The notes: a model not told the origin generated them from the letters alone. A stretch of DNA of 64,000 nucleotides from Hyphomicrobium sp. 12-62-95 (GCA_002279935.1 NCCZ01000008.1:21998-85997), one strand, 5' to 3'; counted from the stretch's first letter, positions 1 to 12,591 are shown. Numbers and translations are program-made.

Positions 1-807
1 TTGGCGTCGACGGAGGTGGAGCGGGCGCGGCCATTGTTGCGGTCGGGTGCGGTGACGGAGCGGGATTTCGATCAGCGGGCAGCGAATTTGCTGGTGGCGC
101 GGGCGGCATTGCAGGCGGCGCAGGCGGCCACGAAGAACGCCGAACTCAATCTCGAGTGGACGAGGGTGACGGCGGCGATCGACGGGCGGCTGTCGGATCG
201 CAAGGTGGATGCGGGCAATCTCGTGACGGGCGGATCGGGGTCGACGACGCTCTTGGCGACCATCGTCACGATGGACCCTATCCATTTTATTTTCGAAGTC
301 TCGGAGGCGGATTATCTTCGCTACACGCGGCTGGCTGAATCGGGGAAGCGGGAATCCTCGCGCGACACCGGCAATCCGGTGCGGATCAAGCTTTCGGACG
401 AAACCGAGTTCAAGCATTCCGGCAAAATGGATTTCGTCGACAATGTTCTTAACGCGCGGTCGGGGACGATGCGGGGGCGTGCGGTCGTCGACAATAAGAG
501 CGGGCTGATGCAGCCGGGTCTTTTTGCGCGCATGCAACTGTTTGGCGGCGAAGTGGACGGGCTGCTCGTGCCTGACGCAGCAGTCGTGTCAGATCAGGCG
601 CGCAAGATCGTGTTCACGGTCGGCGAAGACGGCGTCGTGAAGCCCAAGCCCATAACGCTGGGCGCGCTCGATAGCGGGCTTCGGGTGGTGCTGTCGGGAC
701 TTGATGCCAACGATCGTGTCGTCATCGACGGGATCGCCAATCCGATGGTGCGGCCGGGGGCGAAGGTGACACCGCAGGACGGTAAGATCGAGATGGTCGC
801 GAAGTAG
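1..807 (+). CDS. RND efflux periplasmic adaptor (HlyD/MFP family), 5' partial
   Basis: Membrane-fusion subunit that would link an inner-membrane RND pump to an outer-membrane channel in the periplasm. The visible 268 residues hold the second half of the coiled-coil hairpin, the lipoyl half (NLEWTRVTAAIDGRLSDRKV), the beta-barrel domain and the membrane-proximal domain (VVIDGIANPMVRPGAKV). The family is usually 370-400 residues, so roughly a third of the protein, with its signal peptide or lipid anchor, lies upstream of base 1; the TTG at base 1 is unlikely to be the true start. The pump gene follows 60 bp downstream, so the two are almost certainly one operon. Substrate cannot be told from sequence. 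Confidence 0.9.
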   Translation: MASTEVERARPLLRSGAVTERDFDQRAANLLVARAALQAAQAATKNAELNLEWTRVTAAIDGRLSDRKVDAGNLVTGGSGSTTLLATIVTMDPIHFIFEVSEADYLRYTRLAESGKRESSRDTGNPVRIKLSDETEFKHSGKMDFVDNVLNARSGTMRGRAVVDNKSGLMQPGLFARMQLFGGEVDGLLVPDAAVVSDQARKIVFTVGEDGVVKPKPITLGALDSGLRVVLSGLDANDRVVIDGIANPMVRPGAKVTPQDGKIEMVAK

Positions 808-867
808 GGCGGCAATCGCTTTTTTTGGACATTCATGACCCGGTTTGGCCGGTGAGGACGAACGTCA

Positions 868-3800
868 ATGCGCTTTACGCACTTCTTCATCGACCGGCCG
901 ATTTTCGCAGCCGTGCTCTCTATCCTGATCGTCATCGTGGGTGGCATCGCGCAAATGCGGCTGCCGGTGGCGGAGTATCCCGAGATCGCACCGCCGACGG
1001 TGAACGTGCGGGCGAGCTATCCAGGTGCGTCGGCGAAGATTGTGGCGGAGACGGTTGCGACTCCGCTGGAGCAAGAGATCAACGGCGTCGACGACATGCT
1101 CTACGTGCAGTCGCAATCGACGGGCGACGGCCAGTTGTCGATCAACGTGGTGTTCAAGCCGGGCACCAACATCGATATGGCGCAGGTGCTGGTGCAGAAC
1201 CGGGTCGCGGTGGCGGAGGCGCGGCTGCCGGAAGAGGTACGGCGCGTTGGCGTCGTGGTGCGCAAGGCCTCGCCTGACCTGATGATGGTCGTGCACATGA
1301 TCTCGCCCGACGGGTCGCGCGATCAGCAGTACATTTCGAACTATGCGACGCTGAACGTGAAGGACGTGCTGACGCGCGTGGACGGCGTCGGCAATGTGAA
1401 CGTGTTCGGTGCGCGCGATTTCTCAATGCGGGTGTGGCTCGATCCAGAGAAGCTGGCATCGCGGAGCATGACGGCCAGCGATGTGGTGGCGGCGCTGCGG
1501 GCTGCGAACTTGCAGGTGGCGGCGGGGTCGGTGAACCAGCCGCCGGCGCAATCGGACGGGGCGTTTCAGCTGCAGGTGACGACGCTGGGGCGGCTGACGG
1601 AGGTGTCGCAGTTTGAAGAGATCGTCGTGCGCGCGGAGTCTGACGGGGCCGTGACGCGGCTGCGCGATGTGGCACGCGTGGAGTTGGGCGCGCAGGATTA
1701 TCTGGTCAACGCCTATCTCAACAATCAGTTTGCCACCGGCATTGGCATCTATCAGCGGCCGGGCTCGAATGCGCTGACGACGGCGGATCAAATCAAGGCG
1801 ACGATGGACCGGCTGGCGCAGGATTTTCCGCCCGGTGTCGCCTATACCATCGTCTACAACCCGACGGACTTTATTCGCTCGTCGGTCAACGCGGTGATCG
1901 TGACCCTGTTCGAGGCCGTGGCGCTTGTGGTGCTCGTGGTCATACTGTTTTTGCAGACTTGGCGGGCGGCGATCATTCCCATTGTTGCCATTCCCGTCTC
2001 GCTCATCGGAACCTTCGCTGTCATGTCGGCGGTGGGTATCACATTCAATACGCTGTCGCTGTTCGGCCTGGTGCTGGCTATCGGCATCGTGGTGGATGAC
2101 GCGATTGTGGTGGTGGAGAACGTCGAGCGGCGGTTGCGCGAGGGGATGGGGCCGAAGGAGGCCGCGCACGCGACCATGGATGAAGTGGGCGGCGCGGTGC
2201 TGGCGATTTCGCTGGTGCTGATCGCGGTGTTCGTGCCGACGGCGTTTATCACGGGGCTGCAGGGATCGTTCTACAAGCAGTTCGGGATTACGATTGCGGC
2301 GGCGACGGCGATTTCGGCGTTCGTGTCGCTGACGCTGTCGCCGGCTTTGGCGGCGCTGTTGCTGAAGCCGCACGAGGAGCACAAGGAGAGCGGCGGGCTG
2401 TTGCATACGCTGGGGCGGCCGGTGCGGGCGTTCTTTAATGGCTTCAACCGGTTCTTCGATAGGGTTTCCAACGGTTATGCGTGGCTGACGGGCAAGCTGA
2501 TCCGGCGGACGTTTCTGGTGCTGGCGGTGTTTGTCGGTTTGCTGGGGCTGACCTATTGGCGCATCGCCGCGACGCCGACGGGACTTATTCCGCAGCTCGA
2601 CCGGACGTATTTCATCGTCGCGTTCCAGTTGCCGCCGGGATCGACGCTTGATCGCACGGACGAGGTGGTGCGCAAGGCGAGCGATCTTATTCGGGCGCGG
2701 CCGGGGATCTTTGCGACCGTGCAATTCGTTGGGCTTGATGGCGCGACGTTCACGAATGCGCCCAATGCGGGCGTGATTTTCGTGCGCGTGAATTCGTTCG
2801 AGGATCGCATTGCGGCGGGGCTCACGAAGGACGGTATTATCGGCGATATCCGCAAAGAGATGGGCAAGCTGCGCGAGGCGTTCGTGCTGGTGATCGAGCC
2901 GCCATCGGTGCCGGGAATTGGCACGGGCGGTGGCATCAAGGGCTATGTGCAGGATCGGTCGGGAAGGGGCCTGCAGGCGCTGGAGCAGGCGGCGTTTGGG
3001 ATGATGGGCGGAGCGAGCCAACGGCCGGAGATCGCGCAGGCGTTCACGCTCTACAACACGCGCACGCCGCAGATTTTTGCCGATATCGATCGCGTGAAGG
3101 CGGAGCAGCTCGGCGTGCCGATCGCCAATGTGTTCGAGACGCTGTCGATCTACATGGGCTCGAGCTACGTCAACGACTTCAATCTGCTAGGGCGCACGTT
3201 CCGGGTGACGGCGCAGGCGGACAATCCGTTTCGATTGAGCGTGCGCGATGTGCAGAACCTCAAGACGCGCAATTCGGACGGGGACATGGTGCCGCTCGGT
3301 TCGGTGGCGACGTTCCAGGATACGACGGATGCGTACCGGGTGCCGCGTTACAATCTCTATCCAGCCGCGGAATTGCAGGCAGCGATGAAGCCGGGGTTCT
3401 CGACAGGGCAGGGGATTGCCGCCATCGAGGAGTTGGCGGAGACGAAGCTGCCGTCCGGCTTCGGGTTCGAGTGGACGGAAATCGCGTTGCAGGAAACGTT
3501 GGGTGGAAGCACGGCGGCGCTGGCGTTCGTGCTGGCGGTGATCTTCGTGTTTTTGCTGCTGGCGGCGCTCTATGAGAGCTGGCTGTTGCCGCTGGCGGTG
3601 ATCATGATTGTGCCGCTGTGTATTCTGGCGGCGATGATCGGGGTGAACTTGCGCGGGTTCGATCGCAACATTCTGGTCGAGGTCGGGCTCATCGTTCTTG
3701 TGGGGCTCGCCGCAAAGAACGCGATCCTGATCGTGGAGTTCGCCAAGCAGGCGGAAGACGAGGGCATGAACCGCTTTGATGCGGCCATCGAAGCGGCCAA

Positions 3801-4050
3801 GACGCGGTTGCGGCCGATCATCATGACGTCGCTGGCGTTCATCCTCGGCGTGGTGCCGCTGGTGTTTGCCACCGGGGCCGGCGCGGAGATGCGCCAATCG
3901 CTCGGCACCGCGGTGTTCTCGGGCATGATCGGGGTGACCATCTTCGGGCTGCTCTTCACGCCGCTGTTTTATGTGCTGGCGAGCCGGTTTCAGAGCAAGA
4001 AGGCTCAGGCCGAACCGACGATGGCTGCGCCGGATCGGCCCCCGGCTTAG
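868..4050 (+). CDS. RND multidrug efflux pump, inner-membrane permease (AcrB/MexB-type HAE1 family)
   Basis: Proton-driven exporter of about 12 membrane helices with two large periplasmic loops; 1,060 residues, the usual length for AcrB-like pumps. It begins MRFTHFFIDRPIFAAVLSIL, the classical N-terminus. The proton-relay aspartates are visible as D410-D411 in GIVVDDAIVVVENV, and the partner lysine as K950 in GLAAKNAILIVEFA. The ATG at 868 has GTGAGG about 11 bases upstream. It directly follows the adaptor gene and probably forms a tripartite system with it; no TolC-like channel gene is adjacent, so the outer-membrane partner would be encoded elsewhere. The substrate range is unknown. Confidence 0.95.
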   Translation: MRFTHFFIDRPIFAAVLSILIVIVGGIAQMRLPVAEYPEIAPPTVNVRASYPGASAKIVAETVATPLEQEINGVDDMLYVQSQSTGDGQLSINVVFKPGTNIDMAQVLVQNRVAVAEARLPEEVRRVGVVVRKASPDLMMVVHMISPDGSRDQQYISNYATLNVKDVLTRVDGVGNVNVFGARDFSMRVWLDPEKLASRSMTASDVVAALRAANLQVAAGSVNQPPAQSDGAFQLQVTTLGRLTEVSQFEEIVVRAESDGAVTRLRDVARVELGAQDYLVNAYLNNQFATGIGIYQRPGSNALTTADQIKATMDRLAQDFPPGVAYTIVYNPTDFIRSSVNAVIVTLFEAVALVVLVVILFLQTWRAAIIPIVAIPVSLIGTFAVMSAVGITFNTLSLFGLVLAIGIVVDDAIVVVENVERRLREGMGPKEAAHATMDEVGGAVLAISLVLIAVFVPTAFITGLQGSFYKQFGITIAAATAISAFVSLTLSPALAALLLKPHEEHKESGGLLHTLGRPVRAFFNGFNRFFDRVSNGYAWLTGKLIRRTFLVLAVFVGLLGLTYWRIAATPTGLIPQLDRTYFIVAFQLPPGSTLDRTDEVVRKASDLIRARPGIFATVQFVGLDGATFTNAPNAGVIFVRVNSFEDRIAAGLTKDGIIGDIRKEMGKLREAFVLVIEPPSVPGIGTGGGIKGYVQDRSGRGLQALEQAAFGMMGGASQRPEIAQAFTLYNTRTPQIFADIDRVKAEQLGVPIANVFETLSIYMGSSYVNDFNLLGRTFRVTAQADNPFRLSVRDVQNLKTRNSDGDMVPLGSVATFQDTTDAYRVPRYNLYPAAELQAAMKPGFSTGQGIAAIEELAETKLPSGFGFEWTEIALQETLGGSTAALAFVLAVIFVFLLLAALYESWLLPLAVIMIVPLCILAAMIGVNLRGFDRNILVEVGLIVLVGLAAKNAILIVEFAKQAEDEGMNRFDAAIEAAKTRLRPIIMTSLAFILGVVPLVFATGAGAEMRQSLGTAVFSGMIGVTIFGLLFTPLFYVLASRFQSKKAQAEPTMAAPDRPPA

Positions 4051-4179
4051 GCGGCAAAAGACCTTCGTCTCATTTCCGTACACGCTTTAACCGGCACTTA
4101 ACCGGTTGGAGCGCAATGTGCCCTCACAGACATGCAGGCGTCGGGTTGGGCCGACCGCCGGTACGAGAGGGTAGAACCA

Positions 4180-5109
4180 ATGAAGACACTACTGAAAGCC
4201 GGGATGGCCTCGTCCGTTCTCGCGCTGGCCCTGACGGTCACGGCGTCGGATGCCTTTGCCGCCGACCTCGGCGGATCGATCAAGGACGGCTACTCGGCTC
4301 CGCCGTCATATGCCGCGCCGGCGGCCGGCCCCTGCTACTTCCGCGGTGATGTCGGCTACTCGATCTCGCAGGATCCGTCGGTCAAGTGGCCGGTGAACAA
4401 CGGCGAATTTACAGGCGATACGGGCGACGGTGCCGGCGGCGGTCCCGATGGCATCATCAACGAAGACGAAATCGCCTATAACTTTGTGACCGATCGCGTG
4501 TCGAACGTGAGCATGGAGAATACGTGGCTGGCCGAAGGCGGCATGGGTTGCGGCTCGGGTTCGCGCGGGTTCCGTAGCGAAATCATGCTCGGCTACCGCG
4601 GTGACCGGAAGATCGATGGTGAGCCGGGCGTTTATGATCCGGGTCCGGAACCGGGCACTCCGGTTCCAGGTTATGTTCCGGAGGACTATGATGATCCGCT
4701 GCACACCTCGATCCAGACCTACACGTTGATGCTCAACGTTTATCATGACTTCGGCAACTTTAACCGCTTCGTGCCGTACGTCGGCGCCGGTATCGGTATG
4801 GCCGTGCATGATGTGGACGAGGTTTACTTCACGGGTAACCCCAACCTCGTCAACCGGATCGAAGGCAACCGGGATGTCTCGTTCGCTTGGTCGGTGATGG
4901 CGGGCGTTGGCTACCAGATCTCGGATCGTGCGATCCTGGACGTCGGCTATCGCTACATCGACATGGGTTCGGTGACGTCGGGCCGCGTCGATAGCGCCGG
5001 TTTCGTGAACCCCGCCGTTCAGATCGACGATATCGCTGCCCACGAAATCAAGGTCGGTCTGCGTTACCACTTCGGTGGCTCTGACGCCGGCTACGCGCCC
5101 TTCAAGTAA
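4180..5109 (+). CDS. Outer-membrane beta-barrel protein (Omp25/Omp31-like porin family)
   Basis: Predicted outer-membrane protein of 309 residues. A Sec signal peptide (MKTLLKAGMASSVLALALTV, cleavage probably after AFA) is followed by alternating amphipathic strands typical of small barrels (FVPYVGAGIGMAV, ISDRAILDVGYRYIDMGS) and a C-terminal strand KVGLRYHFG. The start at 4180 is chosen over an in-frame upstream codon at 4132 because it begins the signal peptide and is preceded by GAGAGG (4164-4169). A Gly/Asp/Pro-rich insert of about 70 residues near positions 60-175 carries acidic runs (GDTGDGAGGGPDGIINEDE) that could bind cations, which is an inference. A strong terminator follows, so it is probably monocistronic. 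Confidence 0.75.
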   Translation: MKTLLKAGMASSVLALALTVTASDAFAADLGGSIKDGYSAPPSYAAPAAGPCYFRGDVGYSISQDPSVKWPVNNGEFTGDTGDGAGGGPDGIINEDEIAYNFVTDRVSNVSMENTWLAEGGMGCGSGSRGFRSEIMLGYRGDRKIDGEPGVYDPGPEPGTPVPGYVPEDYDDPLHTSIQTYTLMLNVYHDFGNFNRFVPYVGAGIGMAVHDVDEVYFTGNPNLVNRIEGNRDVSFAWSVMAGVGYQISDRAILDVGYRYIDMGSVTSGRVDSAGFVNPAVQIDDIAAHEIKVGLRYHFGGSDAGYAPFK

Positions 5110-5142
5110 TCGCTCTCTCCCTCAGCTGCGCGATTTGACGGA

Positions 5143-5180
5143 AGCCGGGCTCCCCCCAAGGAGCCCGGCTTTTTGTTTTT
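5143..5180 (+). terminator. Rho-independent terminator after the outer-membrane protein gene
   Basis: Perfect 11-bp stem AGCCGGGCTCC (5143-5153) with GGAGCCCGGCT (5160-5170), a 6-base loop, then TTTTGTTTTT. It lies 34 bases beyond the stop codon at 5109. Confidence 0.9.
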
Positions 5181-5465
5181 CATACAACCGTTGGGCGGCC
5201 GGGGCTGGTGCTCCTGGTCGGAATCTGGACCGGACGGGGTGGCCTTGGGCCGGCGGGTAAGGACCTGACCGGGAAGGGATGTTCTCAGGGGGGCTCGTTT
5301 GGGTGGCTGATGCCAGAGAAACGCGATTGATCTTCAACCCCCTTGCTGCCTATATGCCCCCTTGTCCGGGTGCCGTTGGCGAGACGCAGTTTCAAGCGTC
5401 GGGCCGCTGTTGCCCGGGCCCTCCGTTGCCAATCGGACTTCCGGCTTGGCAGCGCGTCTTTCCCA

Positions 5466-5550
<85 letters not shown>

Positions 5551-5664
5551 GTCATTGAGACCGCTGAAAGACCTTGAGGACGACGACATTCGAGGGGCTT
5601 GGCGCCGAAAAACGGCGCCGGTGGCCGCAGGCGACGACAACACAAGCTGACAAAGGCGAGAACG

Positions 5665-7020
5665 ATGCAGATTATCGAGGCCAACGTGGACGGCCTGAAG
5701 CGGACCCTCAAGGTCGTGGTGGGCGCGGCCGAAATCGAGCAGCGGCTCGCCTCGCGCATCGATCAGGTGAAGGACAGCGTCCAGGTCAAGGGCTTCCGCA
5801 AGGGCAAGGTGCCGGTGGCGCACATCAAGAAGATGTACGGCCGCTCGCTGATGACGGAAGTGCTGCAGGATACCATCCGCGAAACCAGCGAGAGCGCGAT
5901 CCGCGACCGCAAGGAGCGGCCGGCGCAGATGCCCAACATCGCGCTGTCGGAAGACCAGGATGAGATCAACGGCGTGATCGAGGGCAAGAAGGATCTTGCC
6001 TATCAGATGACGTTCGAGGTGGTGCCGGAGATTGCGCTGGCCGATTTCGGAATGATTGAACTGGAGCGGCTGTCGGCGGATGTGGACGACGAGACGCTGC
6101 AGAAGTCGATCGATGATTTGTTGAAGCGGGCTGGTAGCTTCGAAGCCGATGAGGGCCGCAAGGCCGAGACGGGCGACCGGGTCACGATCACATATGCCGG
6201 CACGATCAACGGCGAAGCCTTTGAGGGTGGAACGGGTGAAGGTCTGAGCCTCGTTCTGGGCAACGCTGGGTTCATTCCGGGGTTCGAAGACGGCATCGTC
6301 GGCATGGGCAAGGACGAGACGAAGGACGTCTCGTGCCGCTTCCCGGACGACTACTCGGTTGAGACGCTTGCCGGCAAGGACGCCGTGTTCAACGTCACGG
6401 TCACGCAGGTTGAAAAGCCTGTCGAAGCCAAGCTCGACGACGATATGGCGAAGGCTTTCGGCGCGGAGAGCGCGGAGAACCTGAAGGAACTGGTGCGCAA
6501 GCAAATCCAGGGCGAGTTCGATAAGGCCGCGCGGGTGAAGATGAAGCGCGAGCTGCTCGACAAGCTGGAGGTCCTGCACGCGTTTGAACTGCCGCAGTCG
6601 CTGGTGGATCGCGAGTTCGAGGGCATCTGGCAGCAGGTGGAGGCGGGCCGCAAGCAGAAGGGCGAGAACGCCGAGGATGCCGGCAAGTCGGATGACGAAC
6701 TGCGGGCCGACTACAAGAAGATCGCGGAACGCCGCGTGCGTCTTGGGCTGGTCGTTGGCGAAATCGGTTCGAAGAATCTTGTCGAAGTGACGCAGGACGA
6801 GATGCGGATGGCGCTGATGGAGCAGGCGCGCCGGTATCCGGGGCAGGAAAAGTTCGTCTATGAGTATTTCGAGAAGACGCCTGGGGCGCTGCAGGAGCTG
6901 CGCGCGCCGATCTTCGAGGACAAGGTTGTGGATCTGGTGATCGGCAAGGCCAAAGTGACCGACAAAAAGGTCAGCCGGGATGAGCTGTACGAGCAGGTCA
7001 AGGCCGCAACAGAGGCCTAA
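5665..7020 (+). CDS. tig: Trigger factor, ribosome-bound chaperone/peptidyl-prolyl isomerase
   Basis: Binds ribosomal protein uL23 at the exit tunnel and shelters nascent chains. 451 residues, within the usual 430-480. The N-terminal ribosome-binding domain has the signature loop GFRKGKVP at residues 43-50; an FKBP-type isomerase domain follows at roughly 160-245 (GDRVTITYAGTINGEAFEGG, GFIPGFEDGIVGM), then the long helical C-terminal cradle. The ATG at 5665 is preferred over an earlier in-frame codon at 5599 because it opens the conserved MQIIEANVDGLKRTLKV. It heads a quality-control block with clpP, clpX and lon, though the 250-bp gap to clpP holds its own promoter candidate. Confidence 0.97.
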   Translation: MQIIEANVDGLKRTLKVVVGAAEIEQRLASRIDQVKDSVQVKGFRKGKVPVAHIKKMYGRSLMTEVLQDTIRETSESAIRDRKERPAQMPNIALSEDQDEINGVIEGKKDLAYQMTFEVVPEIALADFGMIELERLSADVDDETLQKSIDDLLKRAGSFEADEGRKAETGDRVTITYAGTINGEAFEGGTGEGLSLVLGNAGFIPGFEDGIVGMGKDETKDVSCRFPDDYSVETLAGKDAVFNVTVTQVEKPVEAKLDDDMAKAFGAESAENLKELVRKQIQGEFDKAARVKMKRELLDKLEVLHAFELPQSLVDREFEGIWQQVEAGRKQKGENAEDAGKSDDELRADYKKIAERRVRLGLVVGEIGSKNLVEVTQDEMRMALMEQARRYPGQEKFVYEYFEKTPGALQELRAPIFEDKVVDLVIGKAKVTDKKVSRDELYEQVKAATEA

Positions 7021-7149
7021 TCGGGCCCGGTGGCCGGTCTTTCCCGCATAGTCAGCGTTTGGGGCCTTGCGGGGCGGGGGCGGATGGCGGAAATGTGGGG
7101 CGATCGATCGCGATTCCAGACCACTCGCGTCTGGACCGCGAGAGGTCGC

Positions 7150-7178
7150 CTTCTTTATGCGGCGCCCGACCCCATATA
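7150..7178 (+). promoter_or_regulatory. Possible sigma-32 (RpoH) promoter of clpP
   Basis: The -10 part CCCCATATA (7170-7178) matches the heat-shock consensus CCCCATnTA at every position. The -35 part CTTCTTT (7150-7156) matches only the first three bases of CTTGAAA, with a 13-base spacer. It is 93 bases upstream of the clpP ATG. Just upstream are a 12-bp palindrome GCGATCGATCGC (7100-7111) and a hairpin CCAGAC/GTCTGG (7116-7134) of unknown role. Confidence 0.4.
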
Positions 7179-7271
7179 GTGCGAGGCGGAGACGTGGCGG
7201 CGGTCTTTGAGTTTTCTCGTTTTCACGTTAGCTGCCAATGACATATCCGATTGAATGAGGAGCACGATCCG

Positions 7272-7919
7272 ATGCGCGATCCCGTCGCAACACTGACCAA
7301 CACCTTCTGGCCGATGGTCGTGGAGCAAACCGCGCGCGGCGAGCGCGGGTATGATCTGCCCTCGCGGCTTCTGAAGGAGCGCATCATCTTCGTGACAGGG
7401 CCGGTGGAAGACCACATGGCATCGTCGATCTGCATGCAGCTTTTGTTCTTGGAATCGGAGAATCCGAAGAAGGAAATCTCCATGTACATCAACTCTCCGG
7501 GCGGGGTGGTGACTTCGGGGATGGCCATTTACGACACCATGCAGTTCATCAAGCCGCCGGTGGCCACCTTGTGCATCGGACAGGCGGCCTCGATGGGCTC
7601 GCTGCTCTTGTGCGCGGGGGCCAAGGACATGCGGTTCGCACTCCCCAACGCGCGGGTCATGGTGCACCAGCCCTCAGGCGGGTTCTCGGGCCAGGCGTCG
7701 GACATTGAGCGGCATGCGGAAGATATCATCAAGATGAAGCGCCGCCTGAACGAGACCTACGTAAAGCACACCGGTCAGCCGTATGAAATGATTGAGAGAA
7801 CGCTCGATCGCGATTACTTCATGACGGCCGATCAGGCGAAGGATTTCGGCATTATCGACAAGGTGCTGAACAGTCGCGACGAGGCCGACGGTAAGCTCGC
7901 CGAAGTTAAGGCAACCTAA
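7272..7919 (+). CDS. clpP: ATP-dependent Clp protease, proteolytic subunit
   Basis: Serine peptidase forming the two-ring barrel that degrades substrates unfolded by ClpX or ClpA. 215 residues. The catalytic triad is S107 in [12 protein letters not shown]132 in VMVHQPSGG and D181 in LDRDYFM. The ATG at 7272 has GAGGAG at 7257-7262, nine bases upstream, and is chosen over an in-frame TTG at 7251 that overlaps this site. The partner gene clpX lies about 390 bp downstream in the same direction. A sigma-32-like promoter precedes it, consistent with heat-shock control. Confidence 0.98.
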   Translation: MRDPVATLTNTFWPMVVEQTARGERGYDLPSRLLKERIIFVTGPVEDHMASSICMQLLFLESENPKKEISMYINSPGGVVTSGMAIYDTMQFIKPPVATLCIGQAASMGSLLLCAGAKDMRFALPNARVMVHQPSGGFSGQASDIERHAEDIIKMKRRLNETYVKHTGQPYEMIERTLDRDYFMTADQAKDFGIIDKVLNSRDEADGKLAEVKAT

Positions 7920-8312
7920 GGCGGAACGCGCGGCCTCTACTGCCGTTTTGTCTATATCGCCCGAATTCCGGCGGGGTCAAACCGAGGCGGGTGTCTTTAC
8001 CAAAAAGGCGCAATTCCGGCCCGGTATGGCCACCGGCCGGTGGCACGATTTGTCACCGGTCACCGCTGAAGACTTAAGGTAACCTGCGGTCTTCAAGTGG
8101 ACGGGCGGCTGTGTGGTAATAGGGTTGCTTGAGGTTCCAACGGCATGGGACCGAGATTAATCCATTCTTGATCTGCCGAGCGTTAGCGTGCTGTGATCGG
8201 CTCTGGAGATTCCAGGGTCATTCGGCCCGCCGACCTCGGGTTTCCTTCTACGCCGCCGGGGCACGGGTCCCGGATCGGCCTTCAGTCCCGGCAAACGGGT
8301 GCGAGAGACGCG
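7920..8312 (+). other. clpP-clpX intergenic region with two inverted repeats
   Basis: 393 bases without a convincing gene. It holds a perfect 16-bp palindrome GCCACCGGCCGGTGGC (8029-8044) and, 23 bases on, a weaker inverted repeat TGAAGAC (8067-8073)/GTCTTCA (8089-8095) with AGGTAACCT in its loop. They may be operators or transcript hairpins in the clpX leader. No recognised sigma factor site was seen. Confidence 0.4.
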
Positions 8313-9563
8313 ATGGCTCAAGAGAAAAACACTCTCTACTGCTCCTTCTGCGGCAAGAGCCAGCACGAGGTTCGTAAGCTCATTGCGGGCCCGACCGTGT
8401 TCATCTGCGATGAATGCGTCGAGCTGTGCATGGACATCATTCGCGAAGAGAACAAAAATACTCTCGTCAAATCGCGTGACGGTGTGCCGACACCGCAGGA
8501 AATTTGCACGGTTCTCGACAGCTATGTGATCGGGCAGTTCCACGCCAAGCGCGTGCTGTCGGTGGCGGTCCACAACCATTACAAGCGTCTCAGCCACGCG
8601 GCGAAGAACAACGACGTCGAACTGGCCAAGTCGAACATCCTGCTCGTCGGCCCGACGGGTTGCGGCAAGACGCTGCTCGCGCAGACGCTGGCCCGTATTC
8701 TCGACGTGCCGTTCACGATGGCGGATGCCACGACCCTGACGGAGGCCGGCTATGTCGGCGAGGATGTCGAAAACATCATTCTGAAGCTGTTGCAGAACGC
8801 CGACTACAACGTCGAGCGGGCGCAGCGCGGCATCGTTTACATCGACGAAATCGACAAGATTTCGCGTAAGTCGGATAACCCGTCGATCACGCGGGATGTG
8901 TCAGGCGAAGGCGTGCAGCAGGCCTTGCTGAAGATCATGGAAGGCACCGTCGCCTCCGTGCCTCCGCAGGGCGGGCGCAAGCATCCGCAGCAGGAATTTC
9001 TGCAGGTCGATACCTCGAACATTCTGTTCATCTGCGGCGGCGCGTTCGCGGGGCTTGAGAAGATCATCTCGGGCCGTGGGCGTGGCACGTCGATCGGCTT
9101 CGGGGCCAAGGTGACGGGACCAGATGAGCGGCGGACGGGCGAAGTTTTGCGGCAGGTGGAACCGGAAGATCTGCTGAAGTTCGGCTTGATCCCGGAGTTC
9201 ATCGGGCGACTGCCGGTTATTGCGACGCTGGAAGATCTCGACGAGACGGCGCTGGTGCAGATCCTCACCGAGCCTAAGAATGCTCTAGTGAAGCAATACC
9301 AGCGCTTGTTCGAGATGGAAGACGTCAAGCTCACCATCACGCTCGACGCGCTCAAGGCAATCTCGCGACGCGCTATCGAGCGCAAGACGGGTGCGCGCGG
9401 TCTGCGGTCCATCATGGAGGGCATTCTGCTCGACACCATGTTCGATCTGCCGGCCATGAAGGGTGTGGAAGAGATCGTGATCAGCCCAGAGGTTGTGGAT
9501 GGCGGTGCGCGTCCGCTGCGCATCTACGCCGAACCGGCTCAGGAAAAAGGCACGGCCTCGTAA
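8313..9563 (+). CDS. clpX: ATP-dependent Clp protease, ATP-binding subunit ClpX
   Basis: AAA+ unfoldase that recognises tagged substrates and feeds them to ClpP. 416 residues. The N-terminal zinc-binding domain has C10, C13, C32 and C35 (CSFC, CDEC); Walker A is GPTGCGKT at 113-120, Walker B is VYIDEIDKI, the pore loop is GYVG, the ClpP-docking loop carries IGF (TSIGFGAKV), and sensor 2 is GARGLRSI. The ATG at 8313 gives the conserved short lead-in to NTLYCSFCG; the in-frame start at 8193 would add 40 unconserved residues and is rejected. Confidence 0.98.
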   Translation: MAQEKNTLYCSFCGKSQHEVRKLIAGPTVFICDECVELCMDIIREENKNTLVKSRDGVPTPQEICTVLDSYVIGQFHAKRVLSVAVHNHYKRLSHAAKNNDVELAKSNILLVGPTGCGKTLLAQTLARILDVPFTMADATTLTEAGYVGEDVENIILKLLQNADYNVERAQRGIVYIDEIDKISRKSDNPSITRDVSGEGVQQALLKIMEGTVASVPPQGGRKHPQQEFLQVDTSNILFICGGAFAGLEKIISGRGRGTSIGFGAKVTGPDERRTGEVLRQVEPEDLLKFGLIPEFIGRLPVIATLEDLDETALVQILTEPKNALVKQYQRLFEMEDVKLTITLDALKAISRRAIERKTGARGLRSIMEGILLDTMFDLPAMKGVEEIVISPEVVDGGARPLRIYAEPAQEKGTAS

Positions 9564-9658
9564 GGCTTTGCCAGCAGGGTCCGCCGTTTTAAGCGAGCGG
9601 GCCCTGGCGACGTTTTTGCATGCAGCGGTGCATAAGAGGGGCGGGAGCGGTGTCGCTC

Positions 9659-9686
9659 CTTGATCCTGGCGCCGCGATCCCCAAAT
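9659..9686 (+). promoter_or_regulatory. Possible sigma-32 (RpoH) promoter of lon
   Basis: CTTGATC (9659-9665), 13-base spacer, CCCCAAAT (9679-9686), resembling the heat-shock consensus CTTGAAA/CCCCATnT. It lies in the 329-bp clpX-lon gap, about 200 bases before the lon ATG. The spacer length equals that of the candidate before clpP. Nothing else was recognised in this gap. Confidence 0.4.
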
Positions 9687-9892
9687 GTTCACTCCGGGCT
9701 CGCGTCCGACTCGATGGTTTGGTCTCGATCTGGGACGGGCCGGCGGTGTTGGCGCGGCAGTTACCCGCTCTGGACCGGTCGGAGGCACTCCGCCTCATTG
9801 GGGACAAGCCTGCGGACTAATAAGCTTCCAGAGCACCAGCCATGCGAGGAAATCGAGGCTATACTCGGTTTCTTACAGTCAAAGGTACAGCC

Positions 9893-12319
<2,427 letters not shown>

Positions 12320-12341
12320 ACGCTCTTAAGGAAGATGACTG

Positions 12342-12375
12342 GACCCCGCGGCTGCAACGCCGCGGGGTCTTTCTT
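12342..12375 (+). terminator. Rho-independent terminator after lon
   Basis: Perfect 10-bp stem GACCCCGCGG (12342-12351) with CCGCGGGGTC (12360-12369), an 8-base loop, then TTTCTT. It is 22 bases beyond the lon stop codon. Confidence 0.85.
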
Positions 12376-12591
12376 ATCAAGGTGTTCACGATACTCCGCG
12401 TGCGCCAAAACCCCTAATCCCGGCGATTTTTGGGCAAAAAGCGGCGGTTTTCCGCTTGACGCTCTTGGGGTTTGGGCGCTTTGTGCCACCCGAAAAAGAG
12501 CGGTTCGGTCGTCCGATCCGTCCGCCTTGCCCGTTTGCGGCAGAACATTTTCATTCCATCACCGATCCACCCACTCAAAGGACCACTCTCC

